The notes under the pieces were generated by a model. That model saw only the letters and a program-made list of their open reading frames with translations. It made no database searches and was not told the DNA's origin. DNA of 64,000 bases from Acanthochlamys bracteata. Taxonomy: Eukaryota; Streptophyta; Magnoliopsida; Pandanales; Velloziaceae. Where the stretch lies: contig CM034134.1 in assembly GCA_019914995.1 (NCBI GenBank), positions 3,180,145 through 3,244,144 on the forward strand. The letters are read 5' to 3'. Numbering within the stretch: the first letter of the stretch is position 1; every line of letters starts with the position of its first letter. Shown here one piece after another: positions 10,318 to 21,891 of the stretch. Made by a program: the position numbers and the translations under genes.

Positions 10318-11436
10318 AGGGAAACAAGTCAAACTATAGACTATAAATAAAGCGCTTACTGGGAGGCAACCCAAAATTTTCATCGTTTAGTTTTCACTTA
10401 TTTTGAATTTTTAGTTAGTTTTATGTTTTGATTTATATTTAATTCTAATAAATATCAAATGACAGGAAGAAACATGACACGTGGACATAAGCATAAAGAA
10501 TATTGAGTGAGTAAGCACAAAAATCAGGGATCTTTTTAACCTTTCCTCTTCATTTATATTTTTTTTGGTATACACATTGAGCACAATATTAGTTCCAAGT
10601 GTGGGGGTAGAGAAATGTTTGTAATGATTATGTTGTTGTTGCTTGGTTGGTTGGAGTACACCACTTATTATGAAAATTTTCTGTCTTGAGTCTTAATTCT
10701 TGGAGATGGACTAAACGCATAGCTATTGAAATTAATTCTTATGTTAACTAGTGATGAATGAGTAGCTTAGAGAAATAATTTGCTTTTGTTGCCATTTTGA
10801 GATCTGAAGCTATGTAATGTTGGATTGAGAAGTTATATTAAGCATTGACTATATACTAAAATTTTATTCCTAACTATTGTCTCCGTAAAAGACATTGCAC
10901 TAGTCAGACTTATCCAGTCGAAAAGAGCTACCTACACGAAAGTGTGAAAGCTAGCCTTGAGTAATTTGGCCCTATGTACCACAAATATATAGGAGATAAT
11001 CTACTAAGGAAGAGGGCTATCTTCGTGATAGTGTGAAAGCTATCGACTGTGATAAAAAATAAAATAAAATAAAAAATAATAATGATATACTTGACTAAAT
11101 CCTGGACACGAAAGGGGAATTCAGATACTAGTTAGTTTGACTTGCTCGATTTAAACTTCAATACTGAGATTACAAGAGTCGAAGAGATCAAAATAGGCAT
11201 TTGAGCTTGTTGACCATCTAAGTACTTATATTCTGAGTTTTGCTTTGTTGCCTTAAATTATTTGCTTTCATCTGAACAAGTGTGTGTGTGATCGAGAAAA
11301 TATAATTGGTTGTGCTTTGGAAAATTTTCTTGAGTTATGCATTCAATGACAATTTGAACATAATGGTGTTATGAAATCCAACCAAGCTATATGAACATTA
11401 ATATTTATTTTATTTCTCGAGAGCGAGCAAACATCT
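10318..11436 (+). other. Athila 3' non-coding region
   Basis: About 1.1 kb between the end of pol and the 3' LTR, where some Athila elements keep an envelope-like frame. Here there are only short frames with no signal peptide or membrane segment. A first AAGTGTGGGGGTA copy lies at about 10596-10608. Two similar blocks containing GTGTGAAAGCTA occur at about 10940-10955 and 11027-11045. No further structure recognised. Confidence 0.6.
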
Positions 11437-11451
11437 AAGTGTGGGGGTATT
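11437..11451 (+). other. Polypurine tract of Athila element
   Basis: AAGTGTGGGGGTATT lies immediately before the LTR start TGATGTACTC. This arrangement is characteristic of Athila elements. Confidence 0.75.
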
Positions 11452-12840
11452 TGATGTACTCAAATATGTACATAATATCATGCACTCTTGCATCATATAT
11501 GCTTATTTTTTAAATGGAGAAACTAATCAAGAAGAACCTTAATTCTTTGTTTTTTCTTAATTTTCAGCAATTCCGTGCAGTTTGGGAGTTTTTTATGAAA
11601 GTTTGATTTTTCTTTGGAGATTTTGTGAACGGCCAAGACATTCAAGTTGGTCTATGAATTATTTCAGAATTTTATGGGCAACCATTTGATATATATTCAT
11701 AGAAGAAGTTGAGATACGATACAGATCCGAAACATCTGCGCAGTTTCTGATACAAGTACACTTGACGACCTTTCCGATTTTTAAATGATATGTGTGACAT
11801 ATGGTTGGATACATAAGACATTGATCTTAATTTTAATTATTTTAATTTATTTTTTGGAGGCCAAATATACCCCAAAATGGTGCAGACAAACGGGTGGACA
11901 AAGAGTTCAGATTAGCTTGGAATGCACCAACTTAATTATGGAAAGAAAAACTCTATGGTTTTAAATACCCAATTTTCGGATTTCCAAGGGAAAGGGGGGA
12001 GAGATAGCAGGAAGTGGCGGCTCATCTAGGGTTTATTTTCTGGGGTTCTTGCTGCTGGAATGGGGAGAAAGAAGGACGGAAGCACGGAGCAAAGAAAAGA
12101 GATGGCAGTTCGCTCGTCAACACTTTGTTCGGTGTTCTTCTATTCTATCTCTCATGTTTCTCTTTGTTTTGTTAGATCTGAAAACTATGAGCTAAATTTC
12201 TCCTTGCTGGGGCTCTGATGTAGCCTAACTATGATGATTTAATTCTTAATTTTATGCTATTCGAAGTTTTATAATTTTTTATTGAGTATTCATTACCGTG
12301 CTTAATGCTTTTGAGTATTTGGCCAATATTCAATCGATTTGAGATTCGTATTGAGATAGAGATGTGATGTATGAATTACTCTTTGTAATTAATGCCGTGA
12401 ATTGCATAAAAGACAGAGATGTACTCTTATGGTTCATGCAGTTAATGTAGGATGCTATAGAACTTAATGAGCTTTGTTGTATGTTAACTCACATAGAGAT
12501 ATAGTGAGTTATTGCATGAAAGTTTTTTGTATTACTTGAGAAAGTATATCAAAGAAATCAGGGTTTTTCAACTGTCAATAAAGATTATAACTTCGATAGC
12601 ATGAATACAGAGTTGAACTGGATTAGTTACGATGAAATCAAATGCCCTAGTGCTTAAGTCATTGAAATCTTACGAGTGTTAGTTTTAGTTTGTTTTGTTT
12701 TTTCTATTTTTAGCATTAACTCTTTTAGATCGATTGTTCAAATAATCCTGGAATTAGTTATTTTCAGTACTTAATAAGCTAATCAATCCTCGTGGGAACG
12801 ATACTTTTTTCATAATTGTATTACTTGTGCGACTCGTACA
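11452..12840 (+). repeat. 3' LTR of Athila element
   Basis: The start TGATGTACTCAAATATG is set by the purine tract. The end is placed at GACTCGTACA (12840) because an Athila LTR normally ends with an ACTTGTGCGA...CGTACA/CTTGC-like sequence and because minus-strand gypsy coding sequence starts within a few bases. The length of about 1.39 kb is within the usual range. No second LTR is present to verify the ends. Confidence 0.7.
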
Positions 12841-12849
12841 CTTGCGATA

Positions 12850-14450
12850 GCAATAGTGGTTCATCTGGAAATACTTCAGCAAAATCATTTACAAAGTCAG
12901 CGACTGCAGGGGGAACTCTGATGTCAGCATTAGTCATTTTCTGGATGTCCTTGCCTAGTAGGACAAAGAATGCCCCGGAGTCCTCTATTTCTTCTCCGAA
13001 CCTTGCAAAAGAGAGAAAGTATTATCTCACAAAGGTTTTGACTTACCATCCTCTTTGCTAGGAAGTAGTACTATTTTTGTGTTATTGAAAACAAAATTGT
13101 AGGTGTTCCGGTGCCCATCATGTGTCTCCCGTCTGTCGAATTGCCAAGGTCTGCCCGATAGTAGGTGAATGCGCCCATTGCCACCATGTCGCACCATGCA
13201 TCATCCTTGTACCGAGGACCAACATAAAAGGTAATGAGGGCACGTTTTGTGACACGGTAACTTCACCTCCCTTCTTGAGCCATGCTAACTTGTATGGATT
13301 AGGGTGCTTTTTAGTTTGTACTCCTAATTTCTGAACCGCTTTTGCTGAAATAATGTTTTCGCATCTCTCAGCATCAATGACGAAGCGGCACACCTTTCCA
13401 TTAATAGTGCAGATAGATTGAAAAATATTGTTGCGTTGCCAGTCGTAATCGTTGGTCCTGGAGGTTAAACACATTCTACGTACTATCAATAGATGGCCTA
13501 AGTCTCCTTCTATTCGTCATCAAACTGTGGTTCTTCGGTAGTCTCTAATCTTTCCTCTATAGAGTCATCAATTTCTCCTAACATGGTTCATTTTTTGGAT
13601 TTCTATAATTTGAGAATTTGCTGCCAGACTCACCACAATTAAAACAACGAAGACTTGAAGATGGACGATTAGTTGTAGAACCCATGTGGGTAGTGCTACT
13701 GGAACCAAACTGAAATGTATGTGCTCTTTATGCAAGTTGTTTCTCCACTTACAGGGCTCTCTGGTGTGCAGCAGACACATTGATGGGGTCAAACAAAAGT
13801 ATAACTTCTTGAATTTGTACTCGTAAGCCTCCAATATATCGTGACACCAATTGTTCTTTAGTTTCTTGAATGTCATTGCGTACTAGTAGCTGACAGAAGT
13901 CAGTTGTATATTCATCTAATGTCTTTGAACCTTACCACAGGTTCTGCAATTTGGTGTACATTAACTGCTTGAAATTATTAGGTAAAAATTTAGCCCTTAA
14001 CTTCTTCTTTAGTTTCTCCCAATCTGAAATTTTGGCTTTACCCTCTCGAGTTCGCAGAGTCTTGTAGCGAGTAGAGGCACTCTTTTATGGTCGGGGACTT
14101 CCTTAGATTGAAAGATTTCATCGACAATGCCAAACCTAGTCAAGAAATTCTTCGTGGTGAAGTCCACAATAAAATTCAGGTATCTCTACACGTATCCTTG
14201 CTTCCCATCGTCGATTTCATTGTTGTCTGTGTGCAAATCGTCTATGTGGATTTGTACTAAATCGACAACACCGTCGCTGCCATCAAAATAAACGCCAGAT
14301 CCATCACTCCCGCGACGGCGAATTTTATTGCGTATGAGTGTTGTGACATGATCTACAAGGTATGCTAGTTGTTACAATTGTGTTATGAGATCATGCTCGT
14401 CGACTTCTTCTATATTATCACCAACTAGGCTACGTGTTCTCGGCGACATC
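12850..14450 (-). pseudogene. Gypsy gag and protease, broken
   Basis: On the minus strand the gag gives TKDLDEYTTDFCQLLVRNDI, then QETKEQLVSRYIGGLR (about 13920-13820), the retrotransposon-gag core motif. A degraded zinc knuckle (RCFNCGESGSK) follows at about 13655-13615. The protease is at about 13440-13130, with CTINGKVCRFVIDAERCENI, then NPYKLAWLKKGGEV; the usual D-[ST]-G is DAE, so the active-site triad is damaged. The segment FARFGEEIEDSGAFFVLLGK, then PPAVADFVNDFAEVFPDE (13015-12855), is the linker that precedes RT in gypsy elements. RT is missing. Several stops and frame changes occur. Confidence 0.8.
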
Positions 14451-14547
14451 TTGTTCTTAACAGTACTATGTCTGACCTTTTTTTTCTTTCTCAATCCAGC
14501 GAGAAAATTTCAACAAATTTTCTCACCTGGCAAAACTGATACCAAAC

Positions 14548-15046
14548 TGATGCAGCGGATCTTCAACTCGAAGCTCGTTGGTAAGGTAATCCCTCCACGC
14601 TCTTCTTTGTTCTGTTGATTCGTATGAATGCTAGAACAAGAGAATTGAAGTCCAATATTCGTTGATTACAAAAATACCGAATAATGGAAATATGATTCTC
14701 AAATTAATTCAAGATACAATATCTTTTGGAAAGGTTTACAAGCCTGTATAGGAGAACAACTAAGAGTTCTTAACTACTTTAAACTCAATTTAGAAAGAAA
14801 ATAAACATCTACAACTATGGAAAGAAATAAATAAGTAGTTCAATTCTTATAAAATTCTTGAATGCAGAAATTTAAAGAATATGTGAAATTTTGCTAGCTA
14901 TCTTAGAAGTGATCTCAAGACCATTAACTAGACCATCAGCGAATCGAGGCTACATCACAGCTGCCTTCTCTAGTAATTCACCAGCTGCCCTCATCTAGTA
15001 GTTCACAAGCTGCCCATCGAATTGCTCTCGTCTAGACAACACTGCA
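14548..15046 (-). repeat. Minus-strand gypsy LTR, boundaries approximate
   Basis: The 3' edge (GCATCA on the minus strand, ending at 14548) is set by the adjacent TTTGGTATCAG primer-binding-like sequence. The 5' edge near 15046 (TGCAGTGTTG on the minus strand) is inferred only from a required TG start and a reasonable length of about 500 bp. Confidence 0.5.
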
Positions 15047-15719
15047 CCACTATTACTCAAAAACTAAAAATTTCAAATTAATTAGAAAAGAGTTATTTCA
15101 TAAAATATAAACCATTTGATATGACTTATATCTTTCCTATATCTTGTTGACAAGTTTTTAGATTATTCAAATGGTATTTTTTTCTTATCACAACCAATAA
15201 TCGATTGACGTATACAATTTAACAATTTAGACGGTTGAAATCAAAGTATTAACTTTTGTCCAAATATGATAAAATTTTGTGTGAACAATAATATATTAGT
15301 ATTTAATATATCCGATCGTTTAGATAATCTATTTGGAATGTAAAATTAGATTATTTTCTTAATAATGTAATAGAATAGTATAAGTATTATGTTCATAAAC
15401 TAACTCGTCATATCGTTACTTGCTCATTTACTCAGTTCACATAATTATAATAATAAAATGAAGATCTATATCGTTGAATTCATTATATACTATAACATTA
15501 CTTTTCACACAAACTTTCATCAAGTTTGGATATAACATATTGCTTCGACTTATGCTAATATATTACTAAATCGTATACGTTCATTAAATTTTTATTTTGA
15601 TTGAGCACAGAACATCATCCTAATGATCTAAACTCTTTTAAATATAATGTATGAAAAATATATATCACATCTAACGATTTAAATTTTCATAAATTAATTG
15701 TGAAAAATTAATTTTAATT
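15047..15719. other. AT-rich internal part of a CACTA-like element
   Basis: No coding motif. Composition is very AT-rich. A sequence of the type CATCTAACGATTTAAAT occurs at about 15668 and a related CATCCAACAGTTAG at about 63402, both next to gcgacc/tcgct repeat blocks. This suggests both belong to the same non-autonomous family. Confidence 0.35.
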
Positions 15720-16202
15720 TATTATTTTTTATGTCAACAACGACCAGCAAAATGAAGGTCTGACAGTCACTATTACTAATAAATAGCGACCACAATTTAA
15801 GACAGTCTCTATTGACCTACAGAATTTGCGTCTGGCAACAAAAACAGTCGCTACTGATACAAGTAATAGCATCCGATCAACACTAGTCGCTATTACCTTG
15901 GACTAATAGCGACTAGCTACCTATCCTGGTTGCTGTTTGTTGTACAATAGTGACTGGGTTTGTTGCGGTCGCCAATATGGCTAGTAGCAACCGGTTGGAG
16001 GGGATCGCGACTACATTAGTAGCTAATTCTAGAATTACGGTGACTGATGATTCGAGGAAGTCGCTGATGCGTAAATGTATGTGACCGATAGTATCACCGA
16101 TCATTGTTGCATTTATATGAGCGACTCTTATAATGCTGGTCACTATTGGACTTCACTTGCGATCGGTTTGTTTCAGTAGCTAATCACCTATTTTCTTGTA
16201 GT
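15720..16202 (+). mobile_element. CACTA-like terminus with subterminal repeats
   Basis: About ten copies of short GCGACCA/TAGTCGCTATT-type motifs in both orientations lead to the terminal sequence ATTTTCTTGTAGTG ending at 16202. Its reverse complement is CACTACAAGAAAAT, the standard plant CACTA (En/Spm) end. Dense short subterminal repeats are also typical. The matching other end was not identified. It cuts into gypsy gag sequence that continues at 16203. Confidence 0.7.
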
Positions 16203-16675
16203 GAATCTTCATTGTAAGTTCCCCAGATAACCTCCCAATCAGGTCCAACTCAGTAGTATGTGGTAGCCTGATTCATAAGTCTTCAAATGCGGCCCAAACC
16301 TGTTAACCAAAGCTTCCTGCATCTCCACCCAACTGTGTTGAGGCTTGTCGCGCTTGAAATTTTGATACCGTCGATTGTATTCATCTTGGAAGTACATAAC
16401 AGCTATGTGTACCTGGTCCTATGGAGAGGTGTGATAGAACTTGAAGTATTTCTCAGCACTATAAAGCCATTAGTGCGGTTCACTTCCATCAAAATAGGGA
16501 AACTTCTACCTCTCCTTGTATGATGTGTGCTATGGAAGTACATTTGGCGGAAGTCGAAAATGGTGGTGATTGCAAAGAGCTACCCACGGCCATGGTGATG
16601 GTTGCTTCGGGTGTCTTTAGCGAATCAGCGGAGGGTTAATGGCATTTCCCCATGGAACCGACACTAGTACCAAGT
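16203..16675 (-). pseudogene. Gypsy gag fragment
   Basis: The minus strand reads KFPYFDGSEPHWLYSAEKYF, KFYHTSPWDQVHIAVMYFQD, then HSWVEMQEALVNRFGP. This is the N-terminal half of a plant gypsy gag ('lp.FdG.dp..Wi..aE.yF ... v.vA...f.g.a..Wy ... sWeem...l..rFgp'). It is the same type as the gag at 30119-30700. Sequence stops being gag-like at the CACTA terminus (16202). The matching LTR lies immediately upstream in sense (16676-17168). Confidence 0.8.
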
Positions 16676-17168
16676 TGATACATCTTAAGGTGTAAACCGA
16701 AGCTCACACTAGCTACGTAAACTACTAAGAAAGAAAACCAATTTTATTGATCAAAAAACCTCCCCTCACTTAGAGGTTATGCCCACTTATTTATAAATAG
16801 GGAAATACACTTAAGTTGGAACTCTTAAAAAATCCCAACTCTCCCCTACAAAAGTCCTACTGTAAATAAACTCCAAGAGTCCCTAAAGGACCAACATCCT
16901 ACCAAACAACTAAGAGTCTTTACTGGACACTACTTTTGTTTCGGTACCCAGTACCAAACAGAGCTCGGGCACAATTCAACTTGTGCCTAGGCACATTTTT
17001 GGCGCCAAGCCAAAATTTGAAAAGTGCTCGGGTGCATTAGACATTGCACCCAGGGCACACCGGCACTTGGTTGCCACCCTTTACTCTTGCGTGGGTGATC
17101 CCTCTATACTCCTCCAGCTCGGCCATCCTCTCACACGTTCTTCCACTCCTTCCCTGCCACTTGTATCA
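16676..17168 (-). repeat. Minus-strand gypsy 5' LTR
   Basis: 493 bp, on the minus strand starting TGATACAAGTGGCAGG and ending GATGTATCA, followed by ACTTGGTACTAG, similar to the initiator-Met primer-binding site. The start resembles the LTR at 34005 (TGATGCAAGAGCC), and both share a TGGCGCC block and CTCTTAGT motifs, so the two elements are one family. Confidence 0.72.
16786..16800 (-). promoter_or_regulatory. TATA box of gypsy LTR
   Basis: CTATTTATAAATAAG on the minus strand, about 110 bp before the LTR end, is the expected TATA element for transcription of this LTR. Confidence 0.55.
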
Positions 17169-17282
17169 ACCTACAACAAAATTTAGCCTATAGATCTTAG
17201 AAAGAACAGTAGCATTATATTGACCAAGTCATATGCGCCACAACCAGATGTTTTCCTGGTAACTAGTATATGGCAAAATATT

Positions 17283-19646
17283 AAGACCCAAAACTAGACC
17301 CTGACCTATAGTAGTCCCAAACTAAACCGAATCCAAACAAGTCCCAAACTCAGTCCAATCCAGTAAGCTTGATCCAAAACTCGGTAAGATTGATAAATTA
17401 CCAATATTTAAGAAAAATGTTGACATGAACTTCCTCAAAAACTCAATAAGGAGAACCTATGCAAATAACAATAATTATACTTATCATAAAAATCCAAAAC
17501 AAAGAAAAACGACCAACATGAAAACCGTATATCACTAGTGGCTACCGGCATCCATAACACCTATTACAATCCAAATTAAAGACTGTCACAATACAACATA
17601 CAATAAGGTACAAGAAAGTCAATGCCCCTCAAGGATTACAGAACTAACTGCATGCCAAAAAGATTACGACTATACCCTCTACACGTCTCTCTATTCAGCA
17701 GTACCAGGTCTAATCAGCGTCCGTTAGTCTTTAACTTATCTGGGAGAGGTTAAAAAAGAAAAAAGAGTGAGCTCAGCCTCAGTGAAGAAAAATAGCAGAA
17801 TGCCCAATCAAGAGAACTAATGCATTACTTAGATGTTGTAGTATTATCTATATGCAATAGATGCAACGATAGATCAGATCAGATTCTACTAAGTTCTAAA
17901 TCGTCACATGCCGGCTCAATTCTTAACAAAGATATATGACAATATGAAACAATATCATGCAACACTCTCATGGCTATAAATAATATACAAATATATAATA
18001 AATCAAAGCAAGCAAGCATATGTAATGGTGTATGTGTATGCATTAATAGTAACAACCATATAAGTAGGTGATCGAGTGAGATCACATCTCAAACTCTAAT
18101 CACGCTGCTACATATATCATACAAGCATACATATATAATACTTTTATATATCAGAATTACAAGTAAGTTCGATGCCCAGTATGCCCTGGGATCCAACGAC
18201 AAGCAAATACCATCACAATTTGGTGCCCAGTATGTCTTGGGACCCACCGTATCGATTTCTATGCAAGCATCCATAATATAATATATTATGACAATACTTG
18301 TCAGATTCTACATTGTATATTAATGCAGTCCTTAACAAGTAGATGGAATACAATAGGTATTCACACAATGAACATACTATGCCCATTTCCTGCAATGCTA
18401 TCATAATTATACTCATACATATTTGAAAGGTAAGTATTGACATTTATATTGCGTATTTGAAATGTAAGCATTGACATGTATATAGCATATTGTCATAATT
18501 ATGCCACATGGTCTACAATATGCCAACATACTAGCAATAACTATAAACATGATTTCAAATAAGTATAAGTATGTACATGCATATGTACCATGAAGAATAA
18601 ATCAGAATATGCAAGAAGAAATGGCAAGGTATGCTAGAATTTCCAAAACAAATGTTACCTATACCGAAAGCTTGATGATATAGATATAGGAATAAAGGCA
18701 CGGTAACCCTCACCTGTAGTCCAAGCAATTATTTAGATCAATTTCCAACACTAACCCACACCATCCAAGCTCAAGTCACTTGTACCACCTAACGCGCATG
18801 CAGCATATTAAATAAATAAGCACGCTAAACGAAAGCTAAACCAAATACTCGTAATAAATGCATAACTAAGTTTATGTCTAAAGTCCAATAGCATATGGCG
18901 AACCATTCTAAGATTTTCTCCATTCAACCATTCATTTAATTCCCTATCCACTACTCATTTAATACTAAAGTTAATGGATTCAAGAAACTTACCGATGAAA
19001 CGGGACGACGAATTCCAAAACATCTTGAATCGGCAACAACTCGCCTATGTCCAATCGAATAATTGCCTAGAACGAAAAAATCAATAATTCATCTAATAAC
19101 AATTTCAAATACGTGACACGAGAATTTTTAACTCACCTAAATCGAGTCTTCGGATAAGTTTGCCGGATTCTGGCGAGCTAAGGTGGTGTTAAACACAGAG
19201 ACAAATAACAGCAACACTAGGAGACTTCAATGAAGGTGATGACGAGCTTCAATTTTGACACCGGCGAGCAGAATTGACGGAACAATGTTTGCCGGTTTGT
19301 ACGTGCTAAAACAAGCGCCGGAGCTGAAAATCAACGCAAATAATGAAGAAAAAAGACTTAGCAAGTTAAAGGGAGTATTTTTAGCTACCTACCGTTCCCG
19401 GATCGTCGGAGAACCGGTCGGACAAAAACCATAATTTTACAACTTACCTATTGAATGGTGGTTTTCACATCCAAGTTTTCTTAATGGTCATCGGTCTTTT
19501 TCGGTGATAATTTTTTGGCCATCAACTTACCTACCAGCTCAGCCAAGGAAAGCTTGATTTTCCTTAATAGCATCTACCTTTGAGATGTAGGAGGAAGAAC
19601 GACGCGCATGATCTTTCACTTTAAGGAATTTTATAAGGGGTTATGT
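17283..19646 (-). repeat. Long LTR, copy A of Tekay/Del-like family
   Basis: Minus-strand copy of the family that recurs at 26640, 35813, 46620, 47241 and 52289. Shared blocks on the minus strand: the GACTGGGCTCA-like block (17766-17786), the GGTGAGGGTTACCGTGCC block (18697-18714), and the CCCAGGGCATACTGGGCACC region (about 18165-18240). The GC-richer 5' part (about 19000-19450) matches the leader-like 5' part of other copies. Both ends are decayed: the low end resembles TGTCACACCC only weakly (about 17283), and the high end GGGGTTATGTTA (19636-19647) resembles the reverse complement of TGTAACACCCC. Probably a solo or orphan LTR. Confidence 0.65.
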
Positions 19647-19799
19647 TAAAACCAATGATCTAATGTGCATCAGTGTAATGTTTCACCCTTGTTCATTTTA
19701 AAGTTTTCATAGTCATACGTTAACAAGTTCACACTGGTCTCATTGACTTGTTTGTTCCTTCATGTTCGACTTTCAATTTGTCCAAATTCTCTTTAGTTG

Positions 19800-20045
19800 T
19801 GGAATAAGAGCAAGTACAGTTAAATTCGTTAGAGTATAAAGCACAATAATATTCACAGCACGAGCATTTAGAGAGACTGAGTGTCTATCATCCATATTGT
19901 GCTAGAAGGTGGCTTTAGTGTTGCATTTCCACTTGCATCGAGCTTTGTAGGTGAAAGTGGTCCATCATGGATGATGTTCCAAAGTAATGGTCTTATGTAA
20001 AGATACTCGACGTCCAAGCTTCCCTTGCACTTCACTGAAGCTACA
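19800..20045 (-). pseudogene. copia gag N-terminal fragment
   Basis: The minus strand reads PLLWNIIHDGPLSPTKLDAS, SGNATLKPPSSTIWMID and, after a frame change near 19880, VSLNARAVNIIVLYTLT. This is the same copia gag segment as at 5640-5855 ('LW.ii.dGp..p ... p...w...d...v.lNArAvNil.y.L') but from a different, more decayed copy. Confidence 0.65.
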
Positions 20046-20260
20046 CCTATAATGTGCATGGTGTTGCCCCCACACACATGGGCCTATACAAGCTTATGGC
20101 AATAGATGAGTATCTCACCACTCCCACTAAGTTCCTAATCTCAGCCTCTAACCTCATTGCAGTTCTCCATGCAGTACGAGTATCTATAAAAAAAACCACA
20201 TATACAAATATCCACATACATATATAAATATATAATAACATGCTCAAAATTGTAAGATCA
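20046..20260 (-). repeat. Fragment of the long LTR family (copy G)
   Basis: The minus strand contains the block 'CTGCAT..AG...TGCAATGAGGTTAGAGGCTGAGATTAGG ... GCCCATGTGTGTGGGGGCAACACCATG', collinear with the conserved GCAGGCGACAGTCAGGGGCT ... CGTGGGGGCGACAATACCACG block of copies at 28010, 37340 and 48630. LTR similarity beyond this block is unclear. Sequence up to about 20830 may also derive from it. Confidence 0.5.
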
Positions 20261-21435
20261 CTAACAATAATCCATCATGGCAAAAAGAGAATATAAATAA
20301 AATATAAATAGCACTGCACAAAATCAGTCGTATACATAGATAATAAATCAAGCTGTTAATTTCCTGATAATACTAGTCTATTATACCATGCTTAAGCGGT
20401 AACAATTCAACTCGAAGTGATTTTCAATAACTAAAAATACAATGCCTCCTGTTCAAATAATCACCATCTTCAAGTATACATGCACTGCAGCTTATAATCA
20501 TCATGAAGAGCAAATTAAATATGCAACGAAGGTGGCAAGACTGCTAGTCTAAGCCTAAAGTGATTTTCACTATCTTTAGTCAAACCGCCGAATACCTCCG
20601 TCTTAACCAACTGTTTTTTATAAGGCGAACTCACCAAAACCTTCTAAACTCTGCCAAATGTCTTTAACTCCATATCCTTTACGAAAGACATTAATTGCCT
20701 TAGAAGGCCTCCACCAAAGCCCTTCTCAACCCAATTGCTACCCCCACTTAATATAAGTATGTGTGAGTTCTTACATATGTTTCATCTCACAATTTTAAGC
20801 TCAAAATACTCTCTTATACGGATGAGTAAGTTTGGTGAACAACAAAGAGAGATTCAGTAAAGCAAAATTTTATATCAATACGTTAAGTATGCTACGTAAT
20901 CTGCTCTAATTCAAAATAATTTCTAGCTTTCTATTTCGTCTTTATCTTTCTTCTATAGATTCGATCTCCTTTTTATTTCCAGAACCTTGTGTGAATTCCA
21001 AGCTTCAATTTGTTCTCCAATGGGTGTGAATCAGTATCTTCGTCCTTTGTAGTGTTAAGGTGTCGATCTGGCCATGACTCTTCTGATACCGCGATTTCAA
21101 CAATTCCAATGGCTTTGTTGCTTCTATTGAGATCCCTATCATTTGAGCTTAACTTGAGTGTGATTGGTGATGAGGATGTGGGAAATTGATCGGTGCTCAT
21201 ATCTCTCAGTTTTATTCCTAACAGTGACATCACCTAAAGTGATTCTTCACTTCTGTTCACTTTGTATTTAAAAATTTAACTAATATAAAATATTTCAAAT
21301 TTATTTAATTTAGTGAATATTTATAATTATTTTGTTGCATATCTTGTTTATTTTGTATGGCAATTTTTATTTTTTATTTTCAGAATTTAATATCAAACAT
21401 CTAAAACTAAAATAAATGAAATTTTAATTAAAAAG
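20261..21435. other. Unassigned region with one minus-strand open frame
   Basis: AT-rich. A minus-strand frame at 21233-20973 (86 codons, beginning MMSLLGIKLRDMSTDQF) has balanced amino-acid composition but no recognised domain. The frame ends just past ACACAAG/GTTCTGG, which could be a splice donor context. I cannot tell whether this is a captured host exon or chance. Nothing else recognised. Confidence 0.3.
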
Positions 21436-21891
21436 CAATTACCTATAGCGACCAAAGCATGGATGGCTGCTATTAAGATATCGACCAATGCTCAGTTGGT
21501 CAATTTTAGTAATAGCTATTATCCCGTTGTTGGTCCCTTAGAGTGTACGCTAATATTGACCAACAATGCTCCGGTCGCTCTTAGAGTTAGAAGTCGAGTT
21601 GGTCGCTACTAATTGAACTATTAGTGACTAGCTTGTGCCGCTCGTTAGTGTTCCAGTAACAACAATTAGTTTGACTTGGTCATTGTTATCTATAACGACT
21701 CTTTGATGTTGTTTGCTATTTTTGAATTATTTAGCGACCGGTTTGTCCTGTTGGTCACTATTACTATTGGCGACGAACTTTTAGTGGCTGGTTTTGCGAC
21801 CGGTATTTGTTGGTCGCAAATAGTAACAGGCAACTGGTTTTGTGCAATAGCGACCTTTGCTTTTGGTCCGTATAAGTAGTTTTGTTGTAGT
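21436..21891 (+). mobile_element. CACTA-like terminus with subterminal repeats
   Basis: Many short direct and inverted GCGACC(A/G)/TTGGTCGCTA motifs run to the terminal sequence GTAGTTTTGTTGTAGTG ending at 21891. Its reverse complement, CACTACAACAAAACTAC, is a CACTA end. Same motif family as 15720-16202 and 29701-29770. The partner end was not identified. Confidence 0.7.

Larger units (their letters stand above)
7346..12840 (+). mobile_element. Athila-type Ty3/gypsy element, 5'-truncated
   Basis: Pol with RT and RNase H ahead of integrase (gypsy order), a long non-coding region with two AAGTGTGGGGGTA motifs, and a long 3' LTR starting TGATGTACTC. The GWSIADVKGLSPS and DSSWVSPV motifs, the GGGAGGCAACCCA sequence after pol (about 10360) and the GTGTGGGGG purine tract are typical of plant Athila elements. 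The 5' LTR, gag and protease are absent; the element starts abruptly next to the minus-strand copia fragment. No envelope-like frame is seen. Confidence 0.88.
12841..15046 (-). mobile_element. Minus-strand Ty3/gypsy fragment (LTR, gag, protease)
   Basis: Read on the minus strand the order is LTR (15046 to 14548), a TTTGGTATCAG primer-binding-like sequence (about 14547-14537), gag, zinc knuckle, and aspartic protease, ending before RT at the Athila LTR boundary. It is 3'-truncated. The two gypsy elements lie head to head across 12840/12841, so one probably inserted into the other or a deletion joined them. Confidence 0.75.

Noticed and set aside
10153-10383. Minus-strand 76-codon frame
   Set aside because: Antisense shadow of the Athila pol C terminus.
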